Shown here: one piece after another, positions 16,693 through 24,412 of the stretch | Layout: each line of letters opens with the position of its first letter | How positions within the stretch are numbered: the stretch's first letter is position 1 | Assembly (NCBI GenBank): GCA_026992695.1 | Contig: JALWYP010000121.1 | Coordinates: 1 to 24,518 of the forward strand | Direction: 5' to 3' | From: Flavobacteriaceae bacterium | Lineage (GTDB): Bacteria; Bacteroidota; Bacteroidia; Flavobacteriales; Flavobacteriaceae | Length of the DNA stretch: 24,518 nucleotides | Notes under the pieces: generated by a model | What the model was told of the DNA's origin: nothing | Database searches by the model: none | Seen by the model: the letters and a program-made list of their open reading frames with translations, nothing else | Program-made: the position numbers and the translations under genes

Positions 16693-16899
16693 AAAGTATG
16701 AATTTACAAAAAGCTAAAATACACAATTAAAAATTTTGTTTACAAAACCAATACCTTTATATTTCGGAAAAATATTTCTTTTAACACAAAGAATAAATAA
16801 AACGGAAAATAGATTAACAAAATATTAATAAAGTTACCATACTAATGGCACGGTTTTTTGTGTTACACTATGAAAATAAACAAACGATATATGCGCCTA

Positions 16900-19044
16900 A
16901 TGAAAAAGAATTTTAAAATCTTACTGCTTGCCGTATTTGTTTCGGCAGCTTCTTGCAGTTTTACAACAAAGCAATTTAACGACCCCGATAAAGATAGAAA
17001 ATTATTAGATTTAATTACCTACGTACTTGAACACGGACATTACAACCCAAAGGACATTAACGACGATTTTTCAGAACATTTATACCGTCGGTTTATTGAC
17101 CAGTTAGATCCTTTAAAACGCTATTTTTTAGCTTCAGATATTGCTGAGTTTTCAAAATACAAAACACTGTTAGACGATCAAATTAAAGAACGAGATTTAA
17201 CCTTTTTTAATTTAGCTTACAACCGATTGATGAAACGAATGGAAGAAGCTAAAAGTATTTATCCTAAGATTTTAAAAACACCTTTCAATTTTAAAAAACA
17301 AGATAGCATTAATACCGATTATGAAAACATTCCCTACGCCGGTTCTAAAAAAGAATTGGAAAAACGCTGGCGCGAGCAATTAAAGTTTTCGGTTATATCC
17401 AGCCTTTACGACTTAATAGAGAATAACGGTAAAAAATCGGAAAATGATAGTATCGCTAAAAATACAGAAAAGCCGAAAAGTCTCACCGAACTGGAAAAAG
17501 AAGCTAGAGAAAGTGTACAGAAATCAATGGATGAGTATTTTGATTTTACAAAAGATTTGGAACGCAAAGATTATTTCGCTTCCTTTTTAAATACTTTCGT
17601 CGAACAATTTGATCCTCATACCAATTATTTTGCACCACCCGATAGAGATAAATTTGACATGCAAATGAGTGGTAAACTGGAAGGAATAGGTGCCAGACTT
17701 CAGAAAAAAAACGATTATATTAAAGTAATTGAAATTATAAGTGGTGGTCCCGTTTGGCGAGGAGAATATCTAGATGTTGGAGACATTCTTCTAAAAGTAA
17801 AACAAGAAAATGAAGAAGTTCCGGTAAGCATTGTAGGTATGCGAATTGATGATGCCGTGAAATTAATTAAAGGACCCAAAGGCACAAAAGTAACGCTAAC
17901 AGTTAAACGGGTTGATGGTACTATTGAAGACGTTACCATTACACGTGATGTTGTTGAACTGGAAGAAACCTATGCAAAATCTACCCTTATTAAAAAAGGA
18001 GAAAAAACCTATGGTTTAATTTATCTCCCACAGTTTTATTTTGATATGAATAACTACAATAATCGAAATGCTGCAAGCGATATAAAGAAAGAAATAGAAA
18101 GATTAAAAAAACAAGGTATCGAAGGTTTAATTATTGATATTAGAGATAATGGAGGTGGCTCGTTACGTACTGCCATAGACCTTGGAGGACTTTTTATTAA
18201 AAACGGACCCATTGTACAAGTTGCTTCTACCGGTGAGCCTAAAAAAGTTCTTAAAGACACCGACAATGGTGTAATCTGGGATGGATCTCTTGTTATTTTG
18301 GTAAACGAATTTTCTGCATCATCTTCCGAAATTTTTGCAGCTTCAATGCAAGATTATAAAAGAGCCATAATCATAGGAAGCAAACAAACCTATGGTAAAG
18401 GAACCGTGCAAAATTTAGTAGACCTCAACCGTTGGTTACGCAATAATAATATGGGAGATTTAGGCGCTTTAAAACTTACTACACAAAAATTCTACCGTGT
18501 AAACGGCGGATCAACCCAACTAGAAGGTGTAAAAAGCGATGTGGTAATACCAGACAGGTATAGCTATATTGAAGCCGGAGAAAGAGATTTTGATAATCCA
18601 CTTCCCTACGACAAAATATCGCCCGCCAACTATACACCATGGACAGGTTATGCTAATTATGAAACCGCTATTGAAAACAGTAAAAAAAGAATTGCTGAAA
18701 ACAACTTTGTAAAAGTGTTAGATCAAGAAGCTAAATGGGTAAAAGAAAAAAGAGATGAAAATTATGTAGCTTTAAATATTGATGATTATAAAGCCGAAGT
18801 AGAAAAAAGAAGAGAAGAACTAAAACAATTTGAAAGTGTTGATGAGTATGATAATAAACTAAACTATCAATCGCTTCCTTACGAAATAAACTTAATGAAA
18901 CAAGACACAACTCTTAAAGAAAAAAGAAAACGTTGGCATAAAAACCTAAGTAAAGATTTATATGTAAATGAAGCGGTAAATGTTTTAGAAGATTTAAAAA
19001 TTAATTCGTTCTCTCAACATAAAATAGCCGAAATTAAAGATTAA
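16900..19044 (+). CDS. Carboxy-terminal (tail-specific) processing protease, S41A Tsp/Prc type
   Basis: From ATG 16900 the protein is 714 residues: a lipoprotein-like signal MKKNFKILLLAVFVSAASC, an N-terminal helical domain, a PDZ domain (around EIISGGPVWRGEYLDVGDIL), the S41 catalytic core and a C-terminal domain of Prc-type proteases. The Ser-Lys dyad is visible: Ser474 in FSASSSEIFAASMQDY and Lys500 in TYGKGTVQ. Known role: periplasmic degradation or trimming of proteins from non-polar C-termini. Earlier in-frame starts exist (TTG 16858, ATG 16870, ATG 16891), but 16900 places the signal sequence at the N-terminus. The gene is divergent from surE and is followed by a permease gene after 101 bp. 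Confidence 0.9.
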   Translation: MKKNFKILLLAVFVSAASCSFTTKQFNDPDKDRKLLDLITYVLEHGHYNPKDINDDFSEHLYRRFIDQLDPLKRYFLASDIAEFSKYKTLLDDQIKERDLTFFNLAYNRLMKRMEEAKSIYPKILKTPFNFKKQDSINTDYENIPYAGSKKELEKRWREQLKFSVISSLYDLIENNGKKSENDSIAKNTEKPKSLTELEKEARESVQKSMDEYFDFTKDLERKDYFASFLNTFVEQFDPHTNYFAPPDRDKFDMQMSGKLEGIGARLQKKNDYIKVIEIISGGPVWRGEYLDVGDILLKVKQENEEVPVSIVGMRIDDAVKLIKGPKGTKVTLTVKRVDGTIEDVTITRDVVELEETYAKSTLIKKGEKTYGLIYLPQFYFDMNNYNNRNAASDIKKEIERLKKQGIEGLIIDIRDNGGGSLRTAIDLGGLFIKNGPIVQVASTGEPKKVLKDTDNGVIWDGSLVILVNEFSASSSEIFAASMQDYKRAIIIGSKQTYGKGTVQNLVDLNRWLRNNNMGDLGALKLTTQKFYRVNGGSTQLEGVKSDVVIPDRYSYIEAGERDFDNPLPYDKISPANYTPWTGYANYETAIENSKKRIAENNFVKVLDQEAKWVKEKRDENYVALNIDDYKAEVEKRREELKQFESVDEYDNKLNYQSLPYEINLMKQDTTLKEKRKRWHKNLSKDLYVNEAVNVLEDLKINSFSQHKIAEIKD

Positions 19045-19145
19045 TTTTTTTAACCAAATAATCTAGGTTTTATCTTATTATCGCAGAAATATATTTCAGA
19101 ATTATAAATTGGTAACCATAGCATTCTTTTTTCTATTTTTACCAA

Positions 19146-20252
19146 GTGAAAACTCGATCTACATCCTTAAGTAAAATTGCACTCCAAAAATTTAAAAAAA
19201 GTTTTTGGGGTGTTTTTAGTTTTGTATTTTTAGTTATCTGTACACTAATAGCAATTTTTGCTTATGCATTGGCACCGGACAACTCTCAAAATGCCAACCA
19301 ACAACACCTCTCAATACACTCCAAACCTCCGGGATTTAAAGTTGTTATGTTAACCCTTCCCGGAAAAGAAATAAAACAAAATAAGCTACAAGCATTTTTC
19401 TTCGGAAAAAAAACCACTGCTTCAGAAATTCCCATTTCAGATTACCAACTCACTAAAACCGGTATTCTTATTACGCAGTACACTCCTAACGGAAGTTCAG
19501 GAGTACAAAAAGAGTATCTGCTTACCAAATTTCCAAAAGCAAAAACGGTTAAAGACATCAAAAAAAAATACCTAACCCAAAAAACCTTTTTACTAGGAAC
19601 CGATAAATACGGGCGAGACCTCTTAAGCAGGATGTTAGTAGGCATTCGTATTTCGCTATCTATTGGATTTATTGCTGTGTTAATATCGTTACTAATAGGT
19701 ATTACACTGGGAGCCATTGCCGGCTATTTTGGAGGTTTGGCTGACACTATTATTATGTGGCTTATTAATGTAACCTGGTCTATACCCACTTTGCTGTTAG
19801 TTATTGCTATTACCTTAGCATTAGGCAAAGGGTTTTGGCAAGTGTTTATTGCTGTAGGACTTACTATGTGGGTAGAAGTGGCAAGGGTCGTTAGAGGACA
19901 AGTTTTAAGTATAAAAAAAATGCAATACGTTACCGCAGCTCGTACGTTGGGGTTTTCTAATTGGCGCATTATCACCAAACATATATTACCCAATAGTATG
20001 GCTCCCGTAATTATTATTTCGGCAGCTAATTTTGCCGCTGCCATATTAATTGAAAGCGGATTAAGCTTTTTGGGTATTGGCGCACAACCGCCTATGCCCA
20101 GTTGGGGCGGTATTATAAAAGACCATTACAGTTACATTATTTTAGGCAAACCCTATCTGGCAATTATTCCCGGATTGGCAATTATGAGTTTGGTCACCGC
20201 TTTTATGCTTATTGGCAATGCACTTAGAGACGCGTTGGATGTGAAGGGATAA
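19146..20252 (+). CDS. Orphan OppC/DppC-type ABC transporter permease
   Basis: A 368-residue inner-membrane permease. One N-terminal helix (about 22-43) is followed by a long region likely in the periplasm (46-148), then GTDKYGRDLLSRMLVG, the OppC signature, and about five helices. The coupling (EAA) loop TAARTLGFSNWRIITKHILP and the SGLSFLGIGAQPPMPSWG motif are well conserved. It would form half of a peptide/nickel-type import channel, but no OppB partner, ATPase or binding protein is adjacent. The start is GTG; no ATG lies between the in-frame stop at 19119 and GTG 19146. A possible promoter, TTG 19109-19111 then TATTTTTA 19134-19141, would give an almost leaderless transcript. Confidence 0.88.
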   Translation: MKTRSTSLSKIALQKFKKSFWGVFSFVFLVICTLIAIFAYALAPDNSQNANQQHLSIHSKPPGFKVVMLTLPGKEIKQNKLQAFFFGKKTTASEIPISDYQLTKTGILITQYTPNGSSGVQKEYLLTKFPKAKTVKDIKKKYLTQKTFLLGTDKYGRDLLSRMLVGIRISLSIGFIAVLISLLIGITLGAIAGYFGGLADTIIMWLINVTWSIPTLLLVIAITLALGKGFWQVFIAVGLTMWVEVARVVRGQVLSIKKMQYVTAARTLGFSNWRIITKHILPNSMAPVIIISAANFAAAILIESGLSFLGIGAQPPMPSWGGIIKDHYSYIILGKPYLAIIPGLAIMSLVTAFMLIGNALRDALDVKG

Positions 20253-20277
20253 ACCCTAAAAAAACACGTAATTTAAT

Positions 20278-21108
20278 ATGAATAGAAAAAAAACATACAC
20301 CCTCCTACTTGTTATCACCGTTATTGGTTTGTATTTTTTAGAAAAATACGTAGCCAAAAACAACATAAAATTCCCAACCGAAAACAATAAAAAATACCAA
20401 ACAAATACTCCTAAAAATTCAGGTGAATTTAACGGCACTTTTTTACCAAAATCTACTACCGGAGCAATTGTAAAACATAATTTTTATACGCTTTCTTACA
20501 GCGAACCCAACGAGCAAGCAGAATGGGTTGCTTATACATTACAAAAAAATCATCTTTCTAAAAACGAATTAGATCGTCCTTATTTTGAAATAGACAAAAA
20601 AGTAAAAACCCGCTCGGCAGACTGGCGTAACTATAAAAACTCTGGATACGACAGAGGACACCTATGCCCTGCCGGCGATAGAAGATTTGATTACAACGCC
20701 TTTAAAGAAACTTTTTTAACCAGTAATATCAGTCCGCAAAATCATGAATTTAATGCAGGTATCTGGAATCGGTTAGAACAAAAAACAAGATATTGGGCAG
20801 CTAAATACAATGGTGTTTATGTAATAACCGGAGGCGTTTTAAAACCCAACCTTCAAACTATTGGAGATGAAAAAGTTTCGGTACCAAACTATTTCTACAA
20901 AATTATAGCAGACAACACCAACGAAAAGATAAAAACCATCGCTTTCCTTATCCCTAACAAACCCCTAAGCAATTCGTTTTACGATTATGTTATTTCCATC
21001 GACGAAATAGAAAAACAAACCGGAATCGATTTTTTTTACCAATTACCAGATGCTGTCGAAAATAAAATAGAAAGTTCCATCAACCTAAAAGCGTGGGGGA
21101 AGAATTAG
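20278..21108 (+). CDS. DNA/RNA non-specific endonuclease (NucA/Serratia nuclease family)
   Basis: A 276-residue protein with an N-terminal hydrophobic stretch (about 6-21), a signal peptide or anchor, a low-complexity Asn/Lys/Thr linker to about residue 50, then a beta-beta-alpha metal nuclease domain. The active-site motif DRGHL (125-129, His128) is intact and a metal-binding Asn159 lies in SPQNHEFNAGIWNRLE. Known activity: cleavage of single- and double-stranded DNA and RNA, in this case outside the cytoplasm. It begins 25 bp after the permease stop. Function could be nutrient acquisition from extracellular DNA. No immunity-protein gene is visible nearby, so a toxin role is not supported. 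Confidence 0.9.
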   Translation: MNRKKTYTLLLVITVIGLYFLEKYVAKNNIKFPTENNKKYQTNTPKNSGEFNGTFLPKSTTGAIVKHNFYTLSYSEPNEQAEWVAYTLQKNHLSKNELDRPYFEIDKKVKTRSADWRNYKNSGYDRGHLCPAGDRRFDYNAFKETFLTSNISPQNHEFNAGIWNRLEQKTRYWAAKYNGVYVITGGVLKPNLQTIGDEKVSVPNYFYKIIADNTNEKIKTIAFLIPNKPLSNSFYDYVISIDEIEKQTGIDFFYQLPDAVENKIESSINLKAWGKN

Positions 21109-21183
21109 TAAACAGTGAGCAGTCTTCAGTGAGAAGTGAAGATTACTAAAACTGCTAGCTAGAGATTTTTCGATTGGAGACTG

Positions 21184-21286
21184 GATATTGGTATTCGAGC
21201 CTGTCTACGAACAGGTAAATTTTCAACTTGTTGAAAGTATCGAGAATACCACAATTGAAGATTCATTCGATTGGATATTGAAGATT
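21184..21286 (+). repeat. Structured dispersed repeat, copy 1 (two-hairpin, three-way-junction fold)
   Basis: Aligns without gaps over 103 bases with 24147-24249, with about 8 mismatches by hand count. GGTATTCGAG (21190-21199) and CGAGAATACC (21241-21250) form an outer stem whose only mismatches are a central tandem GA/AG. Between the arms are two hairpins: CCTGT/ACAGG (21200-21204 with 21211-21215) and TTTCAA/TTGAAA (21221-21226 with 21231-21236, loop CTTG). The predicted shape is a three-way junction. Confidence 0.7.
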
Positions 21287-21412
21287 GTGAATTGGAAATT
21301 GAAGATGTGGTGATTTTTTCACCTCACAACTCACACCTCACGACTGCTTACCGCCGATTGAAGGCTGAAGACTGAATAAAAACATTTGGTTTTCTATTTT
21401 TTTGAAAGGAAA

Positions 21413-21444
21413 TTGTATTAAAATAGACTTCTTACTTATATTTA
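21413..21444 (+). promoter_or_regulatory. Likely promoter of the arsenosugar operon
   Basis: TTG at 21413-21415 is followed after 21 bp by TATATTTA at 21437-21444, a 7-of-8 match... the only departure from TAnnTTTG is the last base. Spacing is right for a Bacteroidota promoter, and the boxes lie 20 bases ahead of ATG 21464. Confidence 0.4.
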
Positions 21445-21463
21445 CCAATTAAAAATGTTTCTC

Positions 21464-21802
21464 ATGGCAGATAATACCTATTACAACCCGAAGGATTTAA
21501 GAAAATTTGGAAAAATCACCGAATGGAGTGAAGAATTAGGCACCAAGTTTTTTGATTACTACGGAAAAGTTTTTGAAGAAGGCGCACTAACTGCTCGCGA
21601 AAAATCACTCATCGCATTAGCAGTTTCACACGTGGTTAAATGTCCGTATTGTATTGATGCTTATACCAAAGACGGTCTACAACGCGGTGTAACCAAAGAA
21701 GAAATGATGGAAGCCGTTCACGTAGGCGCAGCGATAGAAAGCGGCGCAACACTAGTACACGGTGTGCAAATGATGAACAAACATGATAAATTAAGCATGT
21801 AA
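21464..21802 (+). CDS. Arsenosugar-associated AhpD/carboxymuconolactone decarboxylase-like protein
   Basis: A 112-residue all-alpha protein of the carboxymuconolactone decarboxylase/AhpD superfamily. The redox motif CPYC is at residues 62-65 (VVKCPYCIDAYTKDG), with a downstream helix containing EEMMEAVHVGAAIESGATLVHG. Such proteins are peroxidase-like, using the two Cys residues. This subgroup (MADNTYYNP N-terminus, EEGALTAREKSLIALAVSH) is the one annotated as associated with arsenosugar biosynthesis; its exact reaction is not established. The start was set at the second ATG (21464), because the first (21455) adds only MFL before the typical MAD N-terminus. arsS follows after 52 bp. Confidence 0.85.
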   Translation: MADNTYYNPKDLRKFGKITEWSEELGTKFFDYYGKVFEEGALTAREKSLIALAVSHVVKCPYCIDAYTKDGLQRGVTKEEMMEAVHVGAAIESGATLVHGVQMMNKHDKLSM

Positions 21803-21854
21803 GTAAATACTAAATTTATCGACCAACAATCAATAATTTTTTTTAAGAAATTTT

Positions 21855-22910
21855 ATGGCAATAGCTTCCCTAAAAAAACAACAAAAAGAATTGGCAAATG
21901 CAAAACGCCAATTGCAAATACTTTCCAACGGAATATTTGGCGAGGGTGAATTGCCCTATTTTTCAAATAAAATCGAAGAAGCAGGATGTTTTCCACTTCG
22001 TCCAAAACAAACCGAAATATTCCAAATGAACTTGGGGTATATGTGCAATCAAGTTTGCGAACATTGCCACGTAGATGCCGGACCCGACCGAAAGGAAATA
22101 ATGAGCCGAGAAACCATGCAACAATGCTTGGAAGCCATTAAAAATTCGAAAGCACATACGCTAGATTTAACCGGCGGAGCTCCCGAAATGAACCCAAATT
22201 TTAGGTGGTTTGTTGAAGAAGCATCAAAACTGGGAATTAATGATTTTATTGTTCGATCTAACCTTACTATTTTACGTGCCAATAAAAAGTATTACGATTT
22301 ACCCAAGTTTTTTAAAAAACACAACATTCATGTGGTGTCGTCTATGCCTCACTGGACACGCGGAAAAACCGATAAACAAAGAGGTGACGGAGTGTTTGAC
22401 AAATCGATTAAAGCCCTGCAAGAACTCAATGCCGTAGGGTACGGAATGCCCGACAGTAACCTAAAATTAGATTTGGTATACAATCCAAGTGGTGCTTTTC
22501 TTCCGGCAAATCAAGCCGAAATGGAAAAAGATTTTAAAAATGCACTGTTAGAAGATTTCGGTATTTATTTTCATCAACTTTTTGCCATTACCAATTTACC
22601 CATTTCAAGATTTTTAGATTATCTTATTGCTTCGGGTAATTATGAAGATTATATGTACCAATTGGTTGAAGCTTTTAACCCTTCGGCAGTAGCAAATGTA
22701 ATGTGTACCAATACCATTTCGGTAAGCTGGGATGGTTATTTATACGATTGCGATTTTAATCAAATGCTTGGTATGAAAGTTGCAAACAAAATACAACACA
22801 TTGCAGATTACAACGAACAACTTCTGCAAGACAGAGAAATAATTATTTCGCAGCATTGTTACGGTTGTACAGCCGGATCGGGAAGCAGTTGCCAAGGTAA
22901 TATTATTTAA
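21855..22910 (+). CDS. arsS: Arsenosugar biosynthesis radical SAM protein ArsS
   Basis: A 351-residue radical SAM enzyme. The cluster motif CNQVCEHC (Cys64, Cys68, Cys71) follows NLGYM; a GGAPEMNP motif for SAM binding comes soon after. The C-terminal DUF3641-like part ends in CYGCTAGSGSSCQGN (335-349), with Cys335, Cys338 and Cys346 probably binding a second cluster. Some members of this family are selenoproteins; this copy has no in-frame TGA and uses Cys. Known reaction of ArsS: joining dimethylarsenic to the 5'-deoxyadenosyl group from SAM, the committed step to arsenosugars. The rhodanese gene follows after 9 bp. Confidence 0.92.
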   Translation: MAIASLKKQQKELANAKRQLQILSNGIFGEGELPYFSNKIEEAGCFPLRPKQTEIFQMNLGYMCNQVCEHCHVDAGPDRKEIMSRETMQQCLEAIKNSKAHTLDLTGGAPEMNPNFRWFVEEASKLGINDFIVRSNLTILRANKKYYDLPKFFKKHNIHVVSSMPHWTRGKTDKQRGDGVFDKSIKALQELNAVGYGMPDSNLKLDLVYNPSGAFLPANQAEMEKDFKNALLEDFGIYFHQLFAITNLPISRFLDYLIASGNYEDYMYQLVEAFNPSAVANVMCTNTISVSWDGYLYDCDFNQMLGMKVANKIQHIADYNEQLLQDREIIISQHCYGCTAGSGSSCQGNII

Positions 22911-22919
22911 TTTTGTAAA

Positions 22920-23420
22920 ATGAAACAAGCAACCATATTTATTTTTTTAATCTTTTTTATTGCAAGTGGTTTTGCGCAAAAATCCATCGATAAATTGTTA
23001 AAAGAGTACAATGTAAAAAGTGTACCTTATATTTCGGTAACCGAGTTGCGTATGCTTCAAACCCATGATAAGGCTCTTATTGTGGACAGTAGAGAAGAAA
23101 AAGAATTTTTGGTAAGTCACTTATCTAATGCTGAAAATGTAGGCTATGACCATTTTAATATTGAGGAATTTAAAAAAAATCATCCCAATAAAGACACAAC
23201 CATTGTGGTATATTGCTCGGTAGGAATACGTTCTGAAGACATCGGAGAGAAACTTCAGCAAGCAGGATATTCAAATGTAAAAAACTTATATGGCGGAATT
23301 TTTAAGTGGAAAGAAAAAAATTTCCCCGTCGTCGATTCTACTCAAACAGAAACCCAAAATATTCATACCTTTGATAAGATTTGGGCGAAGTATTTAAAAA
23401 AAGGAAAAAAAATTTATTAA
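22920..23420 (+). CDS. Secreted rhodanese-domain protein of the arsenosugar operon
   Basis: A 166-residue protein with a Sec signal peptide (MKQATIFIFLIFFIASGFAQ) and one rhodanese domain. The active-site loop is CSVGIRSE with Cys99 and a conserved Arg104, preceded by ALIVDSREEKEF and followed by NLYGGIFKWKE. Rhodaneses transfer sulfur, or in some cases act on arsenate or phosphate, through this Cys. The signal peptide puts it in the periplasm, away from cytoplasmic ArsS. It is 9 bp after arsS and 3 bp before the glycosyltransferase, so it is part of the same operon; its role in arsenic chemistry is unproven. Confidence 0.88.
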   Translation: MKQATIFIFLIFFIASGFAQKSIDKLLKEYNVKSVPYISVTELRMLQTHDKALIVDSREEKEFLVSHLSNAENVGYDHFNIEEFKKNHPNKDTTIVVYCSVGIRSEDIGEKLQQAGYSNVKNLYGGIFKWKEKNFPVVDSTQTETQNIHTFDKIWAKYLKKGKKIY

Positions 23421-23423
23421 ACA

Positions 23424-24092
23424 ATGGGATTGTTTTCACCCAACACAGCAAATGATGAAAACGAAATGGCAAGAGCTGTTTTTCATTTTCCCACATCCAA
23501 AAAAGCCTTAATCATCTTTACCCGAAACCCTGAACTTGGAAAAGTAAAAACGCGTTTGGCAGCAACTATAGGAGATGAAAAAGCATTAAAAATATACAAG
23601 CTACTCATTGCGCATACCATTAAAATCACACAAGGTATAACAGCAGATAAGTACGTGTTTTATTCCAATAACATTCAGCTTAACGATACTTGGGACAATA
23701 CTATTTTTAGAAAAAAACTACAAAAAGGAAACGATTTGGGGATGCGCATGAAAAATGCATTTCAAGAATTATTTTCAATGGGATACGAGAAAGTCCTCAT
23801 CGTTGGAACCGATATTTATGAGCTTACCCAACAAGATATTGAGGAAGCATTTACACAACTCCAAGATAACAAATTTGTAGTAGGTCCGGCAGAGGATGGT
23901 GGGTATTATTTATTAGGAATGAAAGAAATAAACTTGCCTGTCTTTGAAAATAAAAATTGGGGAACCCAAACAGTTTTACAAGATACATTAACCGACTTAC
24001 AACATGAAAAAGTAGTATTGCTTCCTAAAAAAAATGATATTGACCACTATGAAGACATTAAAGAAGTTGAAGCCTTTAAAACTTATTTATAA
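23424..24092 (+). CDS. DUF2064 (TIGR04282-type) arsenosugar biosynthesis glycosyltransferase
   Basis: A 222-residue GT-A-fold transferase of the DUF2064 family. Residues 27-45 read KKALIIFTRNPELGKVKTR, the nucleotide-binding segment of this family. A metal-site-like GTDIYELT and the acceptor-side motif GPAEDGGYYLLGM follow. Members next to ArsS are annotated as arsenosugar biosynthesis glycosyltransferases; the sugar donor and acceptor are not established from sequence. It starts 3 bp after the rhodanese stop, the tightest junction in the operon, and is the last gene before a repeat region. The start at 23424 is supported by this spacing; Met15 is an alternative. Confidence 0.88.
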   Translation: MGLFSPNTANDENEMARAVFHFPTSKKALIIFTRNPELGKVKTRLAATIGDEKALKIYKLLIAHTIKITQGITADKYVFYSNNIQLNDTWDNTIFRKKLQKGNDLGMRMKNAFQELFSMGYEKVLIVGTDIYELTQQDIEEAFTQLQDNKFVVGPAEDGGYYLLGMKEINLPVFENKNWGTQTVLQDTLTDLQHEKVVLLPKKNDIDHYEDIKEVEAFKTYL

Positions 24093-24146
24093 CTTTCTTC
24101 TAAAGTAAAAATAGATTACCTGTCTAAGCATAAAAATTTAGGGTTA

Positions 24147-24249
24147 GATATTGGTATTCGAGCCTTTCTACAAACAGGTAGATTTTCAACTTGTTGAAAG
24201 TATCGAAAATACCACAATTAACGATTTATTCGATTGGAGATTGAAGATT
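24147..24249 (+). repeat. Structured dispersed repeat, copy 2
   Basis: Same orientation and length as copy 1, about 8 mismatches in 103 bases. The outer arms are GGTATTCGAG (24153-24162) and CGAAAATACC (24204-24213); one G-to-A change weakens the stem. The first hairpin (CCTTT with ACAGG) has one mismatch; the second (TTTCAA/TTGAAA) is perfect. Confidence 0.7.
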
Positions 24250-24273
24250 TATTCGATTAAGGATTTAGGATTG

Positions 24274-24343
24274 GATATTGGTATTCGAGTTTTCAACTTG
24301 TTGAAAGTATCGAGAATACCACAATTGAAGATTTATTCGATTG
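24274..24343 (+). repeat. Structured dispersed repeat, copy 3 (one hairpin arm deleted)
   Basis: Matches copy 1 (21184-21273) with a single substitution apart from a clean 20-base deletion that removes the CCTGT...ACAGG hairpin plus TAAA. The outer stem (24280-24289 with 24311-24320) and the TTTCAA/TTGAAA hairpin remain, giving one long interrupted hairpin. Confidence 0.7.
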
Positions 24344-24376
24344 ACGACTTTTTCTATTGATGATTGAGTTTGTAAG

Positions 24377-24408
24377 GTGATGAGGTAGTGAGTTGATGAG
24401 GTGATGAG
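24377..24408 (+). repeat. Four tandem 8-bp units
   Basis: GTGATGAG, GTAGTGAG, TTGATGAG and GTGATGAG follow one another without gaps. They directly precede the heptad array. Confidence 0.6.
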
Positions 24409-24412
24409 TGAA

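Larger units (their letters stand above)
21109..21454 (+). repeat. Gene-free stretch of degenerate 7-bp repeats with one structured element
   Basis: This 346-base gap between the nuclease gene and the arsenosugar operon has no credible gene. Much of it falls into 7-base units of the form RAYTGRA: GATTGGA-GACTGGA-TATTGGT at 21172-21192, a run of units from 21253 to 21310 with one 2-base slip, and ATTGAAG-GCTGAAG-ACTGAAT at 21356-21376. The structured element at 21184-21286 sits inside it. A GTGAG-rich repeat in inverse orientation (CACCTCACAACTCACACCTC) lies around 21330-21349. The last 60 bases are AT-rich and hold the likely promoter of the operon. Confidence 0.7.

Noticed and set aside
19086..19097. 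Palindrome GAAATATATTTC between the protease and permease genes
   Set aside because: A 12-base AT-rich palindrome is expected by chance here, and a single copy gives no support for an operator.
20278..21454. Secreted nuclease plus repeats as a toxin or defence system
   Set aside because: The nuclease has an ordinary signal/anchor and no immunity gene, secretion-system domain or defence partner nearby.
21184..24343. The direct repeats as a CRISPR array or transposon ends
   Set aside because: There are only three copies, not regularly spaced; no cas or transposase gene is present, and the copies are direct rather than terminal inverted repeats.
24151..24360. 69-residue open frame over the repeat region
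   Set aside because: It runs through two structured repeats and heptads, has no recognisable domain, and 7-base repeats stay open in all frames.
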